A stretch of DNA of 64,000 nt from a virus. Shown here piece after piece: positions 38,490-47,142 of this stretch (positions are counted from its first letter, which is position 1; the number at the start of each line of letters is the position of its first letter). The notes below the pieces were generated by a model. The model was not told where the DNA came from and searched no databases. It saw only the letters and a program-made list of their open reading frames with translations. Where the stretch lies: positions 62,001-126,000 of IMG/VR virus record IMGVR_UViG_3300012931_000759; one strand, given 5' to 3'. The translations under genes and the position numbers were made by a program.

Positions 38490-39196
38490 CGAGAGTATTG
38501 GCCGTAGGTGACCTCCATGGACGTCTTGGGATGCTGGAGACCTTGATCCTGGAGCATCAGGATGTCGATTTTGTGCTCCAGGTGGGGGATTTTGGGGCAT
38601 ACCGGGACGATGGTGTATGTTGCGGCATTCCTCCTGGGCGGAGGTATCGCAGCGAGTTTCCGGCCTACGCGGATGGGGTGCTCGGCTTTGCGAGACCCGT
38701 CTTTTTCGTAAAGGGAAATCACGAGCATTTTGGGTTGCTCGATGATGCGACTGCCAAGGCGGCTGACAGGACCGGTCCCGTGCCAATCGCTGACAACCTG
38801 TATTATGTTCCTAATGGACGCGTGGTAATGATATACGGCGTGACGGTAGCTGGGCTTGGAGGGAACTACTCGGCGGTGTGCCACAGGAAGCCGCGTGGCG
38901 GCCTGCGGCGCAGACATTTCAGCGAGGCCGAGATTCAAGCCATCCTTCGCCATCCGGGCAAGGTCGATATCCTACTCACGCACGATGTGGGCGAGGGTAT
39001 GATTCCGGGTTTTAGGAGTTTGAGCCAAGAACTACTTGACCTCGGCAGGAGACTACGTCCAACATGGTGGATCCATGGGCATTTCCATTGCCACCACGAG
39101 GCCGATCTGGGGTTCACAAGGGTTGTCGGCCTGGACGCGGTCCATGGACAGGAAATTTCTTCAAAAATCATTGACATTGAGCCTTCCGGAAGATAA
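38486..39196 (+). CDS. Calcineurin-like metallophosphoesterase
   Basis: The protein is 236 aa, overlapping the previous stop. Motifs: VLAVGDLHGRLG, VLQVGDFGAYRDD, FVKGNHEHFG, ILLTHDVGEG and WWIHGHFHCHHE, all metal ligands present. It is intact, unlike the copy at 23272-23881. The substrate is unknown; phage relatives act on phosphoproteins, RNA 2'-3' cyclic phosphates or nucleotides. Confidence 0.9.
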   Translation: MTRVLAVGDLHGRLGMLETLILEHQDVDFVLQVGDFGAYRDDGVCCGIPPGRRYRSEFPAYADGVLGFARPVFFVKGNHEHFGLLDDATAKAADRTGPVPIADNLYYVPNGRVVMIYGVTVAGLGGNYSAVCHRKPRGGLRRRHFSEAEIQAILRHPGKVDILLTHDVGEGMIPGFRSLSQELLDLGRRLRPTWWIHGHFHCHHEADLGFTRVVGLDAVHGQEISSKIIDIEPSGR

Positions 39197-39221
39197 GTGG
39201 AAACTAGGGGAGGTGCCGCTT

Positions 39222-40076
39222 ATGGTTCGAACCACAATGTGTGGACATGTACCACACTATTCCGGAGGCATGTGCCGCAATTGTTACGAACGTGATCTGC
39301 GGCGGCGTAACCCCGAGTTCGCTGAACGGCAAAGAGAGAACTGCCGAGGCTGGTCCGAAGAGAATCGCGAAAGGAAACGGCGTGTCGACAACGAGTATCA
39401 CAAGAATATACCATATGAGCAGAGGCGCGCATACGCCTTGATGTCTCGTTTCGGGATCACTTTGGATGATTACAGCGCGATGCTGACCAAACAGGGTGAA
39501 CGATGCGCTATCTGCGGAGTGCCTCAAAGCGAACTGAAACATCCCCTGTATGTGGATCATTGCCATCTCACGGGCCGAATCAGGGGTTTGCTTTGTAGAG
39601 CATGTAATCTGGGAGTTGGTTTCTGGGATAAAGTTTATCCGGTTACAATTAACAGAGCAGAAACCTATCTGGCTGATCAGGATGGATACGGTCTGCTGGA
39701 ACCTCACTATCAGAAAGGTTGTGCGACCGGCTGTAAAAAAGGTTCTTACGCAAACCGCCGCGTTCGGAATCTTCGGTACTGTTTCGGCATTGATGCCCAA
39801 GATTATGATCTGATGGCAACAAAACAAAATAACTGTTGCGCTATTTGTGGCAAATCACAAACTGACGAAGGCCGTCCTTTGTGTGTTGATCATGATCATC
39901 TAACGGGCGCAATTAGGGGTCTATTATGCCAGAAATGTAATATTGGCATAGTTTTTTTGGAACGAGAGCCGAATTGCCTAGCGAAGGTAGTTGCCTATCT
40001 GGGTGATCAATGTGGTTTTGGAATGCCAGTGATTGTGTATAAGAACCGAAAAGAATTCTTTCGCTGGGGAAAATAG
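39222..40076 (+). CDS. Tandem endonuclease VII-like protein
   Basis: The protein is 284 aa from ATG 39222 (GGGGAGG upstream). Two copies of the endonuclease VII (His-Me) core occur: CAICGVPQSE..LYVDHCHLTGRIRGLLCRAC and CAICGKSQTD..LCVDHDHLTGAIRGLLCQKC, each with the zinc CxxC pairs and the catalytic DH. Phage T4 gp49 with one such domain resolves branched DNA during packaging. Here the two domains lie about 120 residues apart in one chain. The 3' half is AT-rich, suggesting a later addition. Confidence 0.9.
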   Translation: MVRTTMCGHVPHYSGGMCRNCYERDLRRRNPEFAERQRENCRGWSEENRERKRRVDNEYHKNIPYEQRRAYALMSRFGITLDDYSAMLTKQGERCAICGVPQSELKHPLYVDHCHLTGRIRGLLCRACNLGVGFWDKVYPVTINRAETYLADQDGYGLLEPHYQKGCATGCKKGSYANRRVRNLRYCFGIDAQDYDLMATKQNNCCAICGKSQTDEGRPLCVDHDHLTGAIRGLLCQKCNIGIVFLEREPNCLAKVVAYLGDQCGFGMPVIVYKNRKEFFRWGK

Positions 40077-40090
40077 GAAAGGCGATTGTG

Positions 40091-40474
40091 ATGGACTATG
40101 AGACCAAAGAAACTGTCGAAAAAGAGAAGTTTGCGACCGGAGCGCAAAGAAATGACCCTAACGGAAAAGGCAGATATGTGCTTGTGAGCCCAATGGCGCT
40201 GAGAAGACTCGCTGGCGTGTACGAGCGCGGAAGTTTGACACATGGGATCCGGAATTGGGAACGCGGACTTCCCATCAGCCGCTGTCTTGACAGCGCAATC
40301 AGGCATATCTACCAGTATATCGAGGGCATGCGCGACGAGGACCACCTAGCCCAAGCAGCCTGGAATCTGTGTGCCGCCATCCACATGGAGGAGATGGTCG
40401 AACGGGGTCGGCTGCCGCAGGAACTCAACGACATGCCGAACTATCTGCCAGAAGAGTCGGAGAAGCACGAATGA
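40091..40474 (+). CDS. DUF5664-like dATP/dGTP diphosphohydrolase N-terminal domain protein
   Basis: The protein is 127 aa. KFATGAQRNDPNGKGRYVLV, ALRRLAGVYERGSLTHGIRN and RCLDSAIRHIYQYIEGMRDE followed by HLAQAAWNLCAAIHMEE are typical of the phage family annotated as dGTP diphosphohydrolase or MazG-like (PF18909). Glu/Asp pairs in the helices fit an all-alpha NTP pyrophosphohydrolase. It likely shapes dNTP pools. ATG 40091 is preferred to GTG 40088. Confidence 0.83.
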   Translation: MDYETKETVEKEKFATGAQRNDPNGKGRYVLVSPMALRRLAGVYERGSLTHGIRNWERGLPISRCLDSAIRHIYQYIEGMRDEDHLAQAAWNLCAAIHMEEMVERGRLPQELNDMPNYLPEESEKHE

Positions 40475-40713
40475 TCCACTCGTCTTCCCTCAACATCCAG
40501 GCACTCAAAAAGAAACTGGCGGCAGGCAGCTCCGTTTTTCATGTGCCACGGCAACGGGCCGCCACCATCGTCTCCATAGCCCAAATGGGCACTGGTTTTC
40601 AGATGGTTACTTTCGCCATCGGCGGCGAGCAATCGCAAGTGCTGCTTGATCCGGGGGGCCGAGCCACCGATGGTGGCGACTTCCCGTTCTGGGAAGTGGA
40701 CAACGGATTGTAG
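40471..40713 (+). CDS. Small hypothetical protein
   Basis: The protein is 80 aa, overlapping the previous stop by ATGA. It is beta-like with a basic N-terminal half. No family is recognised. Confidence 0.6.
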   Translation: MIHSSSLNIQALKKKLAAGSSVFHVPRQRAATIVSIAQMGTGFQMVTFAIGGEQSQVLLDPGGRATDGGDFPFWEVDNGL

Positions 40714-40720
40714 GTGCCAC

Positions 40721-41122
40721 ATGAAGTATGTCCAGTACATCATTGTCCGGAAGGACTTGGTGCCCATCATGGGTGTCGGCAAGACGGCCGCGCAGGTGGC
40801 GCACGCGTCCCTTGGGGCCGTCCTGGACAGGGGCCAGCTGCTCGACACGCCCGAGGTCAGGGGCTGGCTGGCCGGGCCCTTCACCAAGCTCGTGGTGTAC
40901 GTGAAAACTAAGCAAAAACTTCTCAACCTGGTCGATAAGTTGACCGAGTTGGGCATACGCACCAAGCCGATCTACGACGCGTGTCGGACCAAACTGGATC
41001 CGGAGGAGCTGGATGGATCGACCTTGACATGCGTGGGCGTTGCGCCCATACTTGCCGATGAGACGCCGAAGTGCCTCAGGACGCTTCGGCTGTTGGAGGG
41101 TGACGATGGCGGAGACGACTAG
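40721..41122 (+). CDS. Peptidyl-tRNA hydrolase 2 (Pth2)-like protein
   Basis: The protein is 133 aa. MKYVQYIIVRKDLVPIMGVG, KTAAQVAHASLGAVL, FTKLVVYVKTKQKLLNLVDK, TKPIYDACRT and TCVGVAPI map onto the Pth2 fold (K(x)aaQvaHA, K.v..k...eL, G.p...i.DaG.T....gt.Tvlgi.P). Pth2 frees tRNA from stalled peptidyl-tRNA. It is mainly archaeal and eukaryotic, but phage and bacterial copies exist. It fits the phage translation toolkit. Confidence 0.87.
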   Translation: MKYVQYIIVRKDLVPIMGVGKTAAQVAHASLGAVLDRGQLLDTPEVRGWLAGPFTKLVVYVKTKQKLLNLVDKLTELGIRTKPIYDACRTKLDPEELDGSTLTCVGVAPILADETPKCLRTLRLLEGDDGGDD

Positions 41123-41765
41123 ACCTACATGGGATCAGACTTTCTTGACTTTGGCGAAGGAGACGGCCAAGAGATCCAAGGATCCGTCGACAAAGGTGGG
41201 CGCCGTGATCGTCGGCCCCGACAATGAAGTGAGGTCGTTGGGATACAACTGCTTCCCGCGCGGCGTGGATGACGACGCGCCTGGAAGGCTCGATAGACCT
41301 CTCAAGTATAAGTGGTTGGAGCACGCCGAGCGTAATGCCGTCTACAACGCGGCTCGCGTCGGCATCCCTCTCAAGGGATGTTCGATATATGTGTCGTGGC
41401 TGCCGTGCTCGGACTGCTCTAGGGCCATCATTCAGTCGGGCCTAACGGAGTTGGTGGTGGAGGATCTGTCAGTTCCAGAACGTTGGCGCGCCGATTTCCT
41501 GGTGTCGATGACCATGCTGCGCGAAGCTAAGATACATCTCCGCCAGCCGGATTCGAAAACTGAGATAGCGCCGTTCGATGTGTTGTGGAAGGGGAGGTTT
41601 GTACGACTACCGGACGGGATGGTTTCGGTGGTCGAGTGGGTGAATTTCTACGACGCGCGCCATCTAAACGTCGCAGTGAAGGATAGCGGGGAGAAGTATG
41701 GTTTGCGCACCTATTCAATGACCATCGAGGAGATGGAAACCTCGTTGGTGAAAAGCGATGGATAG
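41106..41765 (+). CDS. dCMP deaminase-family protein
   Basis: The protein is 219 aa. The zinc site is HAERNAVYN (HAE) and WLPCSDCSRAII (PCxxC), with AKRSKDPSTKVGAVIV at the N terminus as in deoxycytidylate deaminases. A C-terminal extension of about 65 residues follows the deaminase core. dCMP deamination provides dUMP for dTTP synthesis. It overlaps the Pth2 gene by 17 bases. Confidence 0.9.
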   Translation: MAETTRPTWDQTFLTLAKETAKRSKDPSTKVGAVIVGPDNEVRSLGYNCFPRGVDDDAPGRLDRPLKYKWLEHAERNAVYNAARVGIPLKGCSIYVSWLPCSDCSRAIIQSGLTELVVEDLSVPERWRADFLVSMTMLREAKIHLRQPDSKTEIAPFDVLWKGRFVRLPDGMVSVVEWVNFYDARHLNVAVKDSGEKYGLRTYSMTIEEMETSLVKSDG

Positions 41766-41770
41766 GATCT

Positions 41771-42097
41771 ATGAGGGTAATCCTTGTTCTCGGATGCTGG
41801 GGGCGGAAACACGGAGAGTTCCAGATGTGCCGCAGTGTTGAGAACGAAATCCTCGACCTGACCGATGGAGGCGAGATGCGGGTCGCCGTTGTGAACCATC
41901 TGGATAGTGTATACCATCTGTTCGACAAACCACTGTACAGTAATGTCCACACGGCGCTTTACAGTCTTCAGGATAAGCTGGCTAAGGACGGAAGAACGGT
42001 TTTCCAGGCGGACCAATACCGGCTTCTGGAGGCCTTCTGTATCATACATGCGAAGTGCGGACTATTCCTGCGCCTGAAACTCGAGGAGGGAAAATGA
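41771..42097 (+). CDS. Hypothetical protein
   Basis: The protein is 108 aa. It begins with a hydrophobic strand (VILVLGCWGRKHG) and includes Asp- and His-rich segments (VNHLDSVYHLFDKPL). No family is recognised. It overlaps the next gene by ATGA. Confidence 0.65.
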   Translation: MRVILVLGCWGRKHGEFQMCRSVENEILDLTDGGEMRVAVVNHLDSVYHLFDKPLYSNVHTALYSLQDKLAKDGRTVFQADQYRLLEAFCIIHAKCGLFLRLKLEEGK

Positions 42098-42585
42098 CGC
42101 GCCGAAAAAAGAGAATAGCCTATCTGGCCGGCGCTATAGACCGGGTTGCTGATCGAGGAATCGTATGGCGCAAAGCCTATGCCGTAGCCTTGGCTAAGAT
42201 CGGCGTGGACACGGTCATCCCGAACGATTTTGAGGAACAGAGGCTGACGCCCATGCGGATCAATGAGCTGAAGGCCCAGGAGGACCTCGGCGAGTTCAAG
42301 CGGGTGTTCAGGAAATACATTATCATGCCGGACCTCGTGGCCGTAGAGGCCTGCGACATGATTGTGGTAAGGTGGGACGGGGAGTCGATCGCCGGCACGG
42401 CGCATGAGTGCGGGGATGCTTTCCTACGTGGCCAGCAGGTCCTGCTCGTGACGCCACGGCCGTTTATTGAGGTTCCGCACTGGATCTTGGCGTGCGTCAA
42501 CAAGGAATTCCACACCCTGGAGGAGTTGGTCGAATACCTGTCTAAGGCCCGATGCCCCAGGAGATCGAGAAAGGTGAAGGAATGA
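42094..42585 (+). CDS. Nucleoside 2-deoxyribosyltransferase-like protein
   Basis: The protein is 163 aa. IAYLAGAIDRVADRGIVWRK, a conserved Asp/Glu pair (LVAVEACDMIVVRWDGESIA) and GTAHECGDAFLRGQQVLLVT fit the family (yLAgp.....W.......D....G...E.G.A...gkpv). These enzymes swap or hydrolyse the base of deoxynucleosides. Coupled to its neighbours, it is part of the nucleotide-salvage block. Confidence 0.8.
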   Translation: MTRRKKRIAYLAGAIDRVADRGIVWRKAYAVALAKIGVDTVIPNDFEEQRLTPMRINELKAQEDLGEFKRVFRKYIIMPDLVAVEACDMIVVRWDGESIAGTAHECGDAFLRGQQVLLVTPRPFIEVPHWILACVNKEFHTLEELVEYLSKARCPRRSRKVKE

Positions 42586-43103
42586 AACCTCTTTTCATCG
42601 TGGATATCGACGGGACAGTGTGCGATAGCGTTGGTTTCGTCGGGAGGTTGAGTATCAGGTTCCGCACGCACGTCGATTATTGGGACGACCGCCAGGTCAG
42701 GATCTTCATGGAAGAGGTGTCCAAGCGGCGCGTGCTTCCTGGGGCAGAAGTGTTGAGGGTACTGATGATACAGGGGATTTGCGACGTGATCTTTCTGACC
42801 GGCCGGTCCGAGAGGATTGGCAAGGCGCAGAAGCTGGGTCGCAGGCTTACGACGTCGTGGCTTCACAGCAAATTTGGCATGCCGAGGGACATCCCGCTCA
42901 TCATGCGTCCTCCCGGCGACATGAGGGCTCCAAGCGTCATCAAGTGTGACGTATTCGAGCACCAGGTGCTACCATACCACAGAGATAGATCGTTTGTCTT
43001 CCTGGATGACGACACGAAGGCTCTGGCCTTGTATTCGAAGCATGGGCTGACACTGAAATCCCCGGAATGCTGGGCAGCCCTGTCGCATTTCCTTCCAGAA
43101 TGA
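42582..43103 (+). CDS. HAD-family phosphatase
   Basis: The protein is 173 aa, coupled to the previous gene. KPLFIVDIDGTVCDSVG is the HAD nucleophile motif (DxDGT), IFLTGRSERIG is motif II with Thr, and FVFLDDDTKALAL is the acidic metal motif. Similar phage proteins are 3'-phosphatase domains of polynucleotide kinase or 5'-nucleotidases, but no kinase domain is attached. Confidence 0.87.
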   Translation: MKPLFIVDIDGTVCDSVGFVGRLSIRFRTHVDYWDDRQVRIFMEEVSKRRVLPGAEVLRVLMIQGICDVIFLTGRSERIGKAQKLGRRLTTSWLHSKFGMPRDIPLIMRPPGDMRAPSVIKCDVFEHQVLPYHRDRSFVFLDDDTKALALYSKHGLTLKSPECWAALSHFLPE

Positions 43104-43143
43104 TACCAATATTCTGGCATATGGGAAGGCCCGGAGGTGCGCG

Positions 43144-43374
43144 ATGCGGAAACATGCCGAATTTCTGGTTGCTCTCGCCGACCAGTTGGACCTGGAGGAC
43201 AAGCGCGAGCTTGCCGATGTCGTTGACAAGGATTTCGAGGAATTCCTGGAGCTTCTTGAGAATGGCGAACTGGATTTCGATCCGTTCCTATCAGGCGGTC
43301 AGCGCGACCCGCGCTTGCCATACAACGGCCGTGGAACCGAGGTGTTTACCTTCGGGGTGCCGGGTCCACAGTAA
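43144..43374 (+). CDS. Small acidic hypothetical protein
   Basis: The protein is 76 aa with GGAGG before the ATG. An N-terminal helix rich in Glu and Leu (DKRELADVVDKDFEEFLELL) precedes a Pro/Gly tail. No family is recognised. Confidence 0.65.
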   Translation: MRKHAEFLVALADQLDLEDKRELADVVDKDFEEFLELLENGELDFDPFLSGGQRDPRLPYNGRGTEVFTFGVPGPQ

Positions 43375-43389
43375 GTTCCGAAAGAACCC

Positions 43390-44130
43390 ATGAAAATATG
43401 CGGAGTTGACGAAGTTGGCTGTTCGGCTATCGCCGGACCGGTCGTGGCGTGCGCAGCCCTGATCGACACGTCCGTTTCCTACATTGATGGTGTGGACGAC
43501 TCGAAGAAGTTGGATCGCCCTGAGCGCGAGAGGCTGGCCCCACTGATCGGCGAGAGGGCCGCCTTCGCCTTCGGGGCTGCCGGTCCGCGGCGGATCGAGA
43601 CGGCCAACATCTACTGGTCGCGCTACATGGCAATGTCGATCGCGGTCCGGAAGCTTCTGCGGCGCGGACTGCGCATCGACTTAGTCCTGGTCGACGGCCT
43701 GCGTGTTGTTCCTGATCTGCCGGACGGCATCAGGCAGGAAGCCAAACCGAAAGCCGACGCCAACTTCTGGGAGGTTGCTTGCGCCTCAATCCTGGCCAAG
43801 GTGTTGCGCGACAACCTGATGTCCTCACTTGCCGACAGACATCCGCATTACGGCTGGTCAACGAACGCCGGATATTACACCCCGGAACACAGGTGGGGAA
43901 TAGCCCTCCATGGTCCGACGCCGCACCATCGGAGGACCTTCAAGCTGTTCCAGTACAGCGAAGCCTCCCACAAACGGTACAGGGGATTCATCGCGAACGG
44001 CGGCACGCCAGAGGAGTTCATTCCGTGGGAGAAGGCGCGGTTGCCGCTCGCAACGGACACGGAGTGCGCCGAGATGCGCCGCGAACTGATCCGCGCTGGC
44101 AGGATCATGCCTGCCAAGGAGCACAAATGA
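43390..44130 (+). CDS. rnhB: Ribonuclease HII
   Basis: The protein is 246 aa. CGVDEVGCSAIAGPVVACAA is motif I (DE carboxylates; the usual Arg-Gly after VG is Cys-Ser), DSKKLDRPERERL motif II, LVLVDGLRVVP carries the third Asp, and KADANFWEVACASILAKVLRD with YGWSTNAGYYTPEHRWGI completes the family. The RNase H fold cleaves RNA in RNA-DNA hybrids and could remove primers. The C-terminal 40 residues are extra. It overlaps the YacG-like gene. Confidence 0.93.
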   Translation: MKICGVDEVGCSAIAGPVVACAALIDTSVSYIDGVDDSKKLDRPERERLAPLIGERAAFAFGAAGPRRIETANIYWSRYMAMSIAVRKLLRRGLRIDLVLVDGLRVVPDLPDGIRQEAKPKADANFWEVACASILAKVLRDNLMSSLADRHPHYGWSTNAGYYTPEHRWGIALHGPTPHHRRTFKLFQYSEASHKRYRGFIANGGTPEEFIPWEKARLPLATDTECAEMRRELIRAGRIMPAKEHK

Positions 44131-44312
44131 GCGAAGGCGGATGTCCAATATGCGGAGGGAAGCGCGGTCCGCTTGGCGAGAACAAGTTCTTCCCCTTCTG
44201 CTGTGACCGCTGTAAACTGGTCGACCTCGGCCGCTGGCTCGGCGAGGAGTATTTCATCCCGGAGGACGAGACTCCTTCGGTTCCCGACGACGAAAAGGTA
44301 GCGGACGCATGA
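44127..44312 (+). CDS. YacG-like zinc protein, DNA gyrase inhibitor family
   Basis: The protein is 61 aa. CPICGGK..FFPFCCDRCKLVDLGRWL and GEEYFIP match YacG (CPxCgk...f.PFCsxrCklIDLGxWlxexyxiP), which binds GyrB and blocks DNA binding by gyrase in E. coli. All four zinc Cys are present. A phage gyrB gene lies 2.8 kb downstream, so this may tune host or phage gyrase. It overlaps the next methyltransferase gene by ATGA. Confidence 0.85.
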   Translation: MSEGGCPICGGKRGPLGENKFFPFCCDRCKLVDLGRWLGEEYFIPEDETPSVPDDEKVADA

Positions 44313-45496
44313 AGAAGCTTTTTGTCAGCCTGTTTTCCGGAGCTGGGGGACTGGATCAGGGGTTTGTCGACGCTGGGTGGGAGCACGCCTTTATGGTGGA
44401 CAACTGGCAGCCAGCCATCGACACCCTGTCGGCCAACTGGCACGACGCGCCAGTGTATGGATGGGATCTGTCGGATCCTGCGGATTCGTTCCTCGGTTTC
44501 GCACTGGACAATGTGCACCGGATCCACAGGGACGCAGAGATCATGTGCGTCGTCGGCGGTCCGCCCTGCCAGCCGCTATCGCGCCTCAACAACAACCAGC
44601 TGTTCGATGGAAACCGCGAGACCGAACGCAATATGAATGATCCGCGCCGCAGCCTTTTTATGTCGTTTCTGCGCATCGTGCGCAGGATCTCGCCGCCGCT
44701 GGTGGTGATGGAGAATGTGGCTGATCTGAAAACCAGGAAACTTGGTGGGACAGGACCGGACCGGAACCGCCTGATTCTCGACGTCATCCTGGAGGAGTTC
44801 GACAAGACCGGATACGCCGTTATAGCAGATGTGCTGCGGGCGCAGAAATACAATGTGCCACAGATGCGTAGGCGTATCATCTTTGTCGGTGTGCGCAAGG
44901 ACATAGGCATCGCGCCATCACTGCCTATACCAACCGGATTGGCCACCTCGGTGGCCGCTGAGTTCGCCAGAATACGCCCCGAACATCCGAATCAGGACAT
45001 GAAGGCGCACACGGCGGTCTGGGTGGATAAGATCAGACACATCCCGCCTGGTGGGTACTACAATGACCTACCACTTGAGTACAAGGTGTTGAAGTCGGTC
45101 GATAAGGTTATGCTGTCACGCGCCGATCCCGTTGGCAAGACTGTATGGGTTTCCAATGGCTACTGTCTACGGACTACGGGTGGGAAACTCATGGACGGCG
45201 AAGTCTGCGCGAAGGCGATAGTTTCCGGGGCCACGTTCTACAAGGTCATGCCGCGTATGGGTACGTACCTAAGGCGCATCCGCGAGACCGTGTCGCACAC
45301 GGTCACGCGCAATCCGCTCATCCACCCGATCGAGAATAGGGAGATAACCGTCCGCGAGAAAGCGGCGGTTCAGACGTTTCCTCCGGAGTACTGTTTTGTC
45401 GGCACTATCCAAGATCAGCATATCTTGGTCGGGAACGCCGTTCCCTGTAATCTTGGTCGCGCAGTCGCGGAACACCTACAGAGGATGATGATGTAG
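44309..45496 (+). CDS. C5-cytosine DNA methyltransferase
   Basis: The protein is 395 aa. Motif I SLFSGAGGLDQGFVDAGW, motif IV GGPPCQPLSRLNNN with catalytic Cys, motif VI MENVADL, motif VIII PQMRRRIIFVG, a target region in the second half and motif X GNAVPCNLGRAVAEHL. It differs from the 30792 copy and has no adjacent nuclease, so it is likely a solitary protector against restriction. Confidence 0.95.
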   Translation: MKKLFVSLFSGAGGLDQGFVDAGWEHAFMVDNWQPAIDTLSANWHDAPVYGWDLSDPADSFLGFALDNVHRIHRDAEIMCVVGGPPCQPLSRLNNNQLFDGNRETERNMNDPRRSLFMSFLRIVRRISPPLVVMENVADLKTRKLGGTGPDRNRLILDVILEEFDKTGYAVIADVLRAQKYNVPQMRRRIIFVGVRKDIGIAPSLPIPTGLATSVAAEFARIRPEHPNQDMKAHTAVWVDKIRHIPPGGYYNDLPLEYKVLKSVDKVMLSRADPVGKTVWVSNGYCLRTTGGKLMDGEVCAKAIVSGATFYKVMPRMGTYLRRIRETVSHTVTRNPLIHPIENREITVREKAAVQTFPPEYCFVGTIQDQHILVGNAVPCNLGRAVAEHLQRMMM

Positions 45497-45518
45497 GTCA
45501 TCCAGAAAGGTGTCTTGA

Positions 45519-46080
45519 ATGTATGAATCTTCAAATCTTCTGGTGCCATTGAGCAACATTGTTGATGATCTTATTGGTGGGCGATGCTACCACTCGTGCC
45601 CACACATTGGTGGCCTTCGAATTTCCGGAGCCACGAAAACTGTGAAGACCTTGTACAATGCGATTTGGGACCTCTGGTATCCCAAGAACCTGGCAGTTCT
45701 GGCGCTGCCCAGCAACAAGATGAATCCGAACCTTGTGGTCCCCAATCACGAGTATTTCGAAAGCACATACTCGCCTCACTACATGTTACGAAACATAGTA
45801 CGTGGATGGTTTGAGTCTTCGTTCACCATCCAGGTTGGGACAAGGTATGCGCCAATCCATCTGTAGGCTAACAAGATTGTCTGGACTGCCGAGGATAAGT
45901 TCGAGTTCGATGCGGCAAGCGAAAAGCCGTACAGGCGGCTTTCGGTCCGAGAGTGCGCCCGGATCCAGACTTTCCCCCGATGAGTTTTGGTTCATCTACG
46001 CGAATGTCGGCAACGGCAACGCCGTCCTCGTCAAGTTCGCCGAAGCCCTAGCAAGGAAGATTAACGTTGATTTTGAGTAG
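45519..46080 (+). pseudogene. C-terminal C5 methyltransferase fragment, interrupted
   Basis: Only the target-recognition end and motifs IX-X of a third C5 methyltransferase are present: PNHEYFESTYSPHYM, GWFESSFTIQVGTRYAPIHL, then in-frame TAG at 45864-45866, KPYRRLSVRECARIQTFP, a one-base shift in CCCCC at about 45973, DEFWFIYANVGNGNAVLVKF ending at TAG 46080. The catalytic half is absent, so it may be a relic, or the specificity half of a split enzyme working with the 44309 gene. Confidence 0.78.
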
Positions 46081-46083
46081 GAC

Positions 46084-47142
46084 ATGAGTAGAAAAGCAAC
46101 CATCAGCGAGTTCGTACATAGAGCTGCTGCCATACACGGTTCGACATACGATTATAATTTGGTTGAATATGTAAACAATAAGATCAAGGTGACAATTATC
46201 TGTCCACAGCATGGAAAATTTGCCCAGACGCCGAACGACCATCTAAATGGTCACGGATGCCCTGCCTGTAAGGATCGTAGCCAAAAACGATTAGGGATTG
46301 TTCTGTCTAACACTTGTTCAAAATGTGGCGGTTCCCCTCTAGTAGTGCGCGAACCGCCCATTTGTGGGAAGTGCTATGTACGCCCAACTGGCATCTGCTT
46401 GATTTGTGGGGAGACCGGGCGCGTCGAAAAACGCCTAGAAGATAGCACAATCATATGTAGTAAATGCTATAAAGTTCCGTCGGAACTATGCTCTGGTTGC
46501 GGCAAAATCGTACCAGTTTTTAAACGCGAAACGGATGGACGGGCAGTTTGTGTTCTATGCTATCAAAAAAACTATTCTATACCTGAAACTGTGTGCGCTT
46601 TGTGCGGTGAAACAAAACCAGCATACCAGCGAAGGTCTGACGGATCCGCAATCTGTCGGCTGTGTTACAATAGGAATTATCAGTTGCCTGTAGAGGAATG
46701 CTCTAGGTGCCATAAACAGAAAAAGGTGTTCAAAAGGCTCGTATCGGAGTTGCCGCTTTGTAAAATGTGTGTATATGTAGTAAGATGCCAAAACGACGAG
46801 GGCTTCCGTGTTCGTGAGTTGATACGAAAACGTATTTCCAGCGCGTTCCGCAAATATTCAACAATAGGTAAGATTCAACCTTCTAGGAAATACGGTATAG
46901 ATTATCAGGCGATTTTTACACATATCGGTCCTTGTCCAGGAGATAGGGGCGCATTTCATATTGATCATATCATACCTTTGGTGCTTTTTGATTTTGATGA
47001 TCCTAGACAAGTGGCAGCAGCTTTCGCTCCAGAGAACCACCAATGGTTGCTAGTCGATGACAATTTGTCCAAGAACGCCAAATGCGACCCGCAAAAAGCA
47101 TCGGACTATTTTGAATCGCACGGCATCCACAGAAAAAGGTGA
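46084..47142 (+). CDS. HNH-type endonuclease with zinc repeats
   Basis: The protein is 352 aa. The N-terminal domain (FVHRAAAIHGSTYDYNLVEY, VTIICPQHGKFAQTPNDHL, GCPACKDRS) is a zinc module seen in many phage proteins. Four CxxC-CxxC pairs follow at about 35-residue spacing (CSKCG/CGKC, CLICG/CSKC, CSGCG/CVLC, CALCG/CRLC). The C-terminal nuclease region has AFHIDHIIPLVLFDFDDPRQ and NHQWLLVDDNLSKNAK. It is AT-rich with sharp edges, a likely mobile insertion just before gyrB. Confidence 0.85.
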   Translation: MSRKATISEFVHRAAAIHGSTYDYNLVEYVNNKIKVTIICPQHGKFAQTPNDHLNGHGCPACKDRSQKRLGIVLSNTCSKCGGSPLVVREPPICGKCYVRPTGICLICGETGRVEKRLEDSTIICSKCYKVPSELCSGCGKIVPVFKRETDGRAVCVLCYQKNYSIPETVCALCGETKPAYQRRSDGSAICRLCYNRNYQLPVEECSRCHKQKKVFKRLVSELPLCKMCVYVVRCQNDEGFRVRELIRKRISSAFRKYSTIGKIQPSRKYGIDYQAIFTHIGPCPGDRGAFHIDHIIPLVLFDFDDPRQVAAAFAPENHQWLLVDDNLSKNAKCDPQKASDYFESHGIHRKR

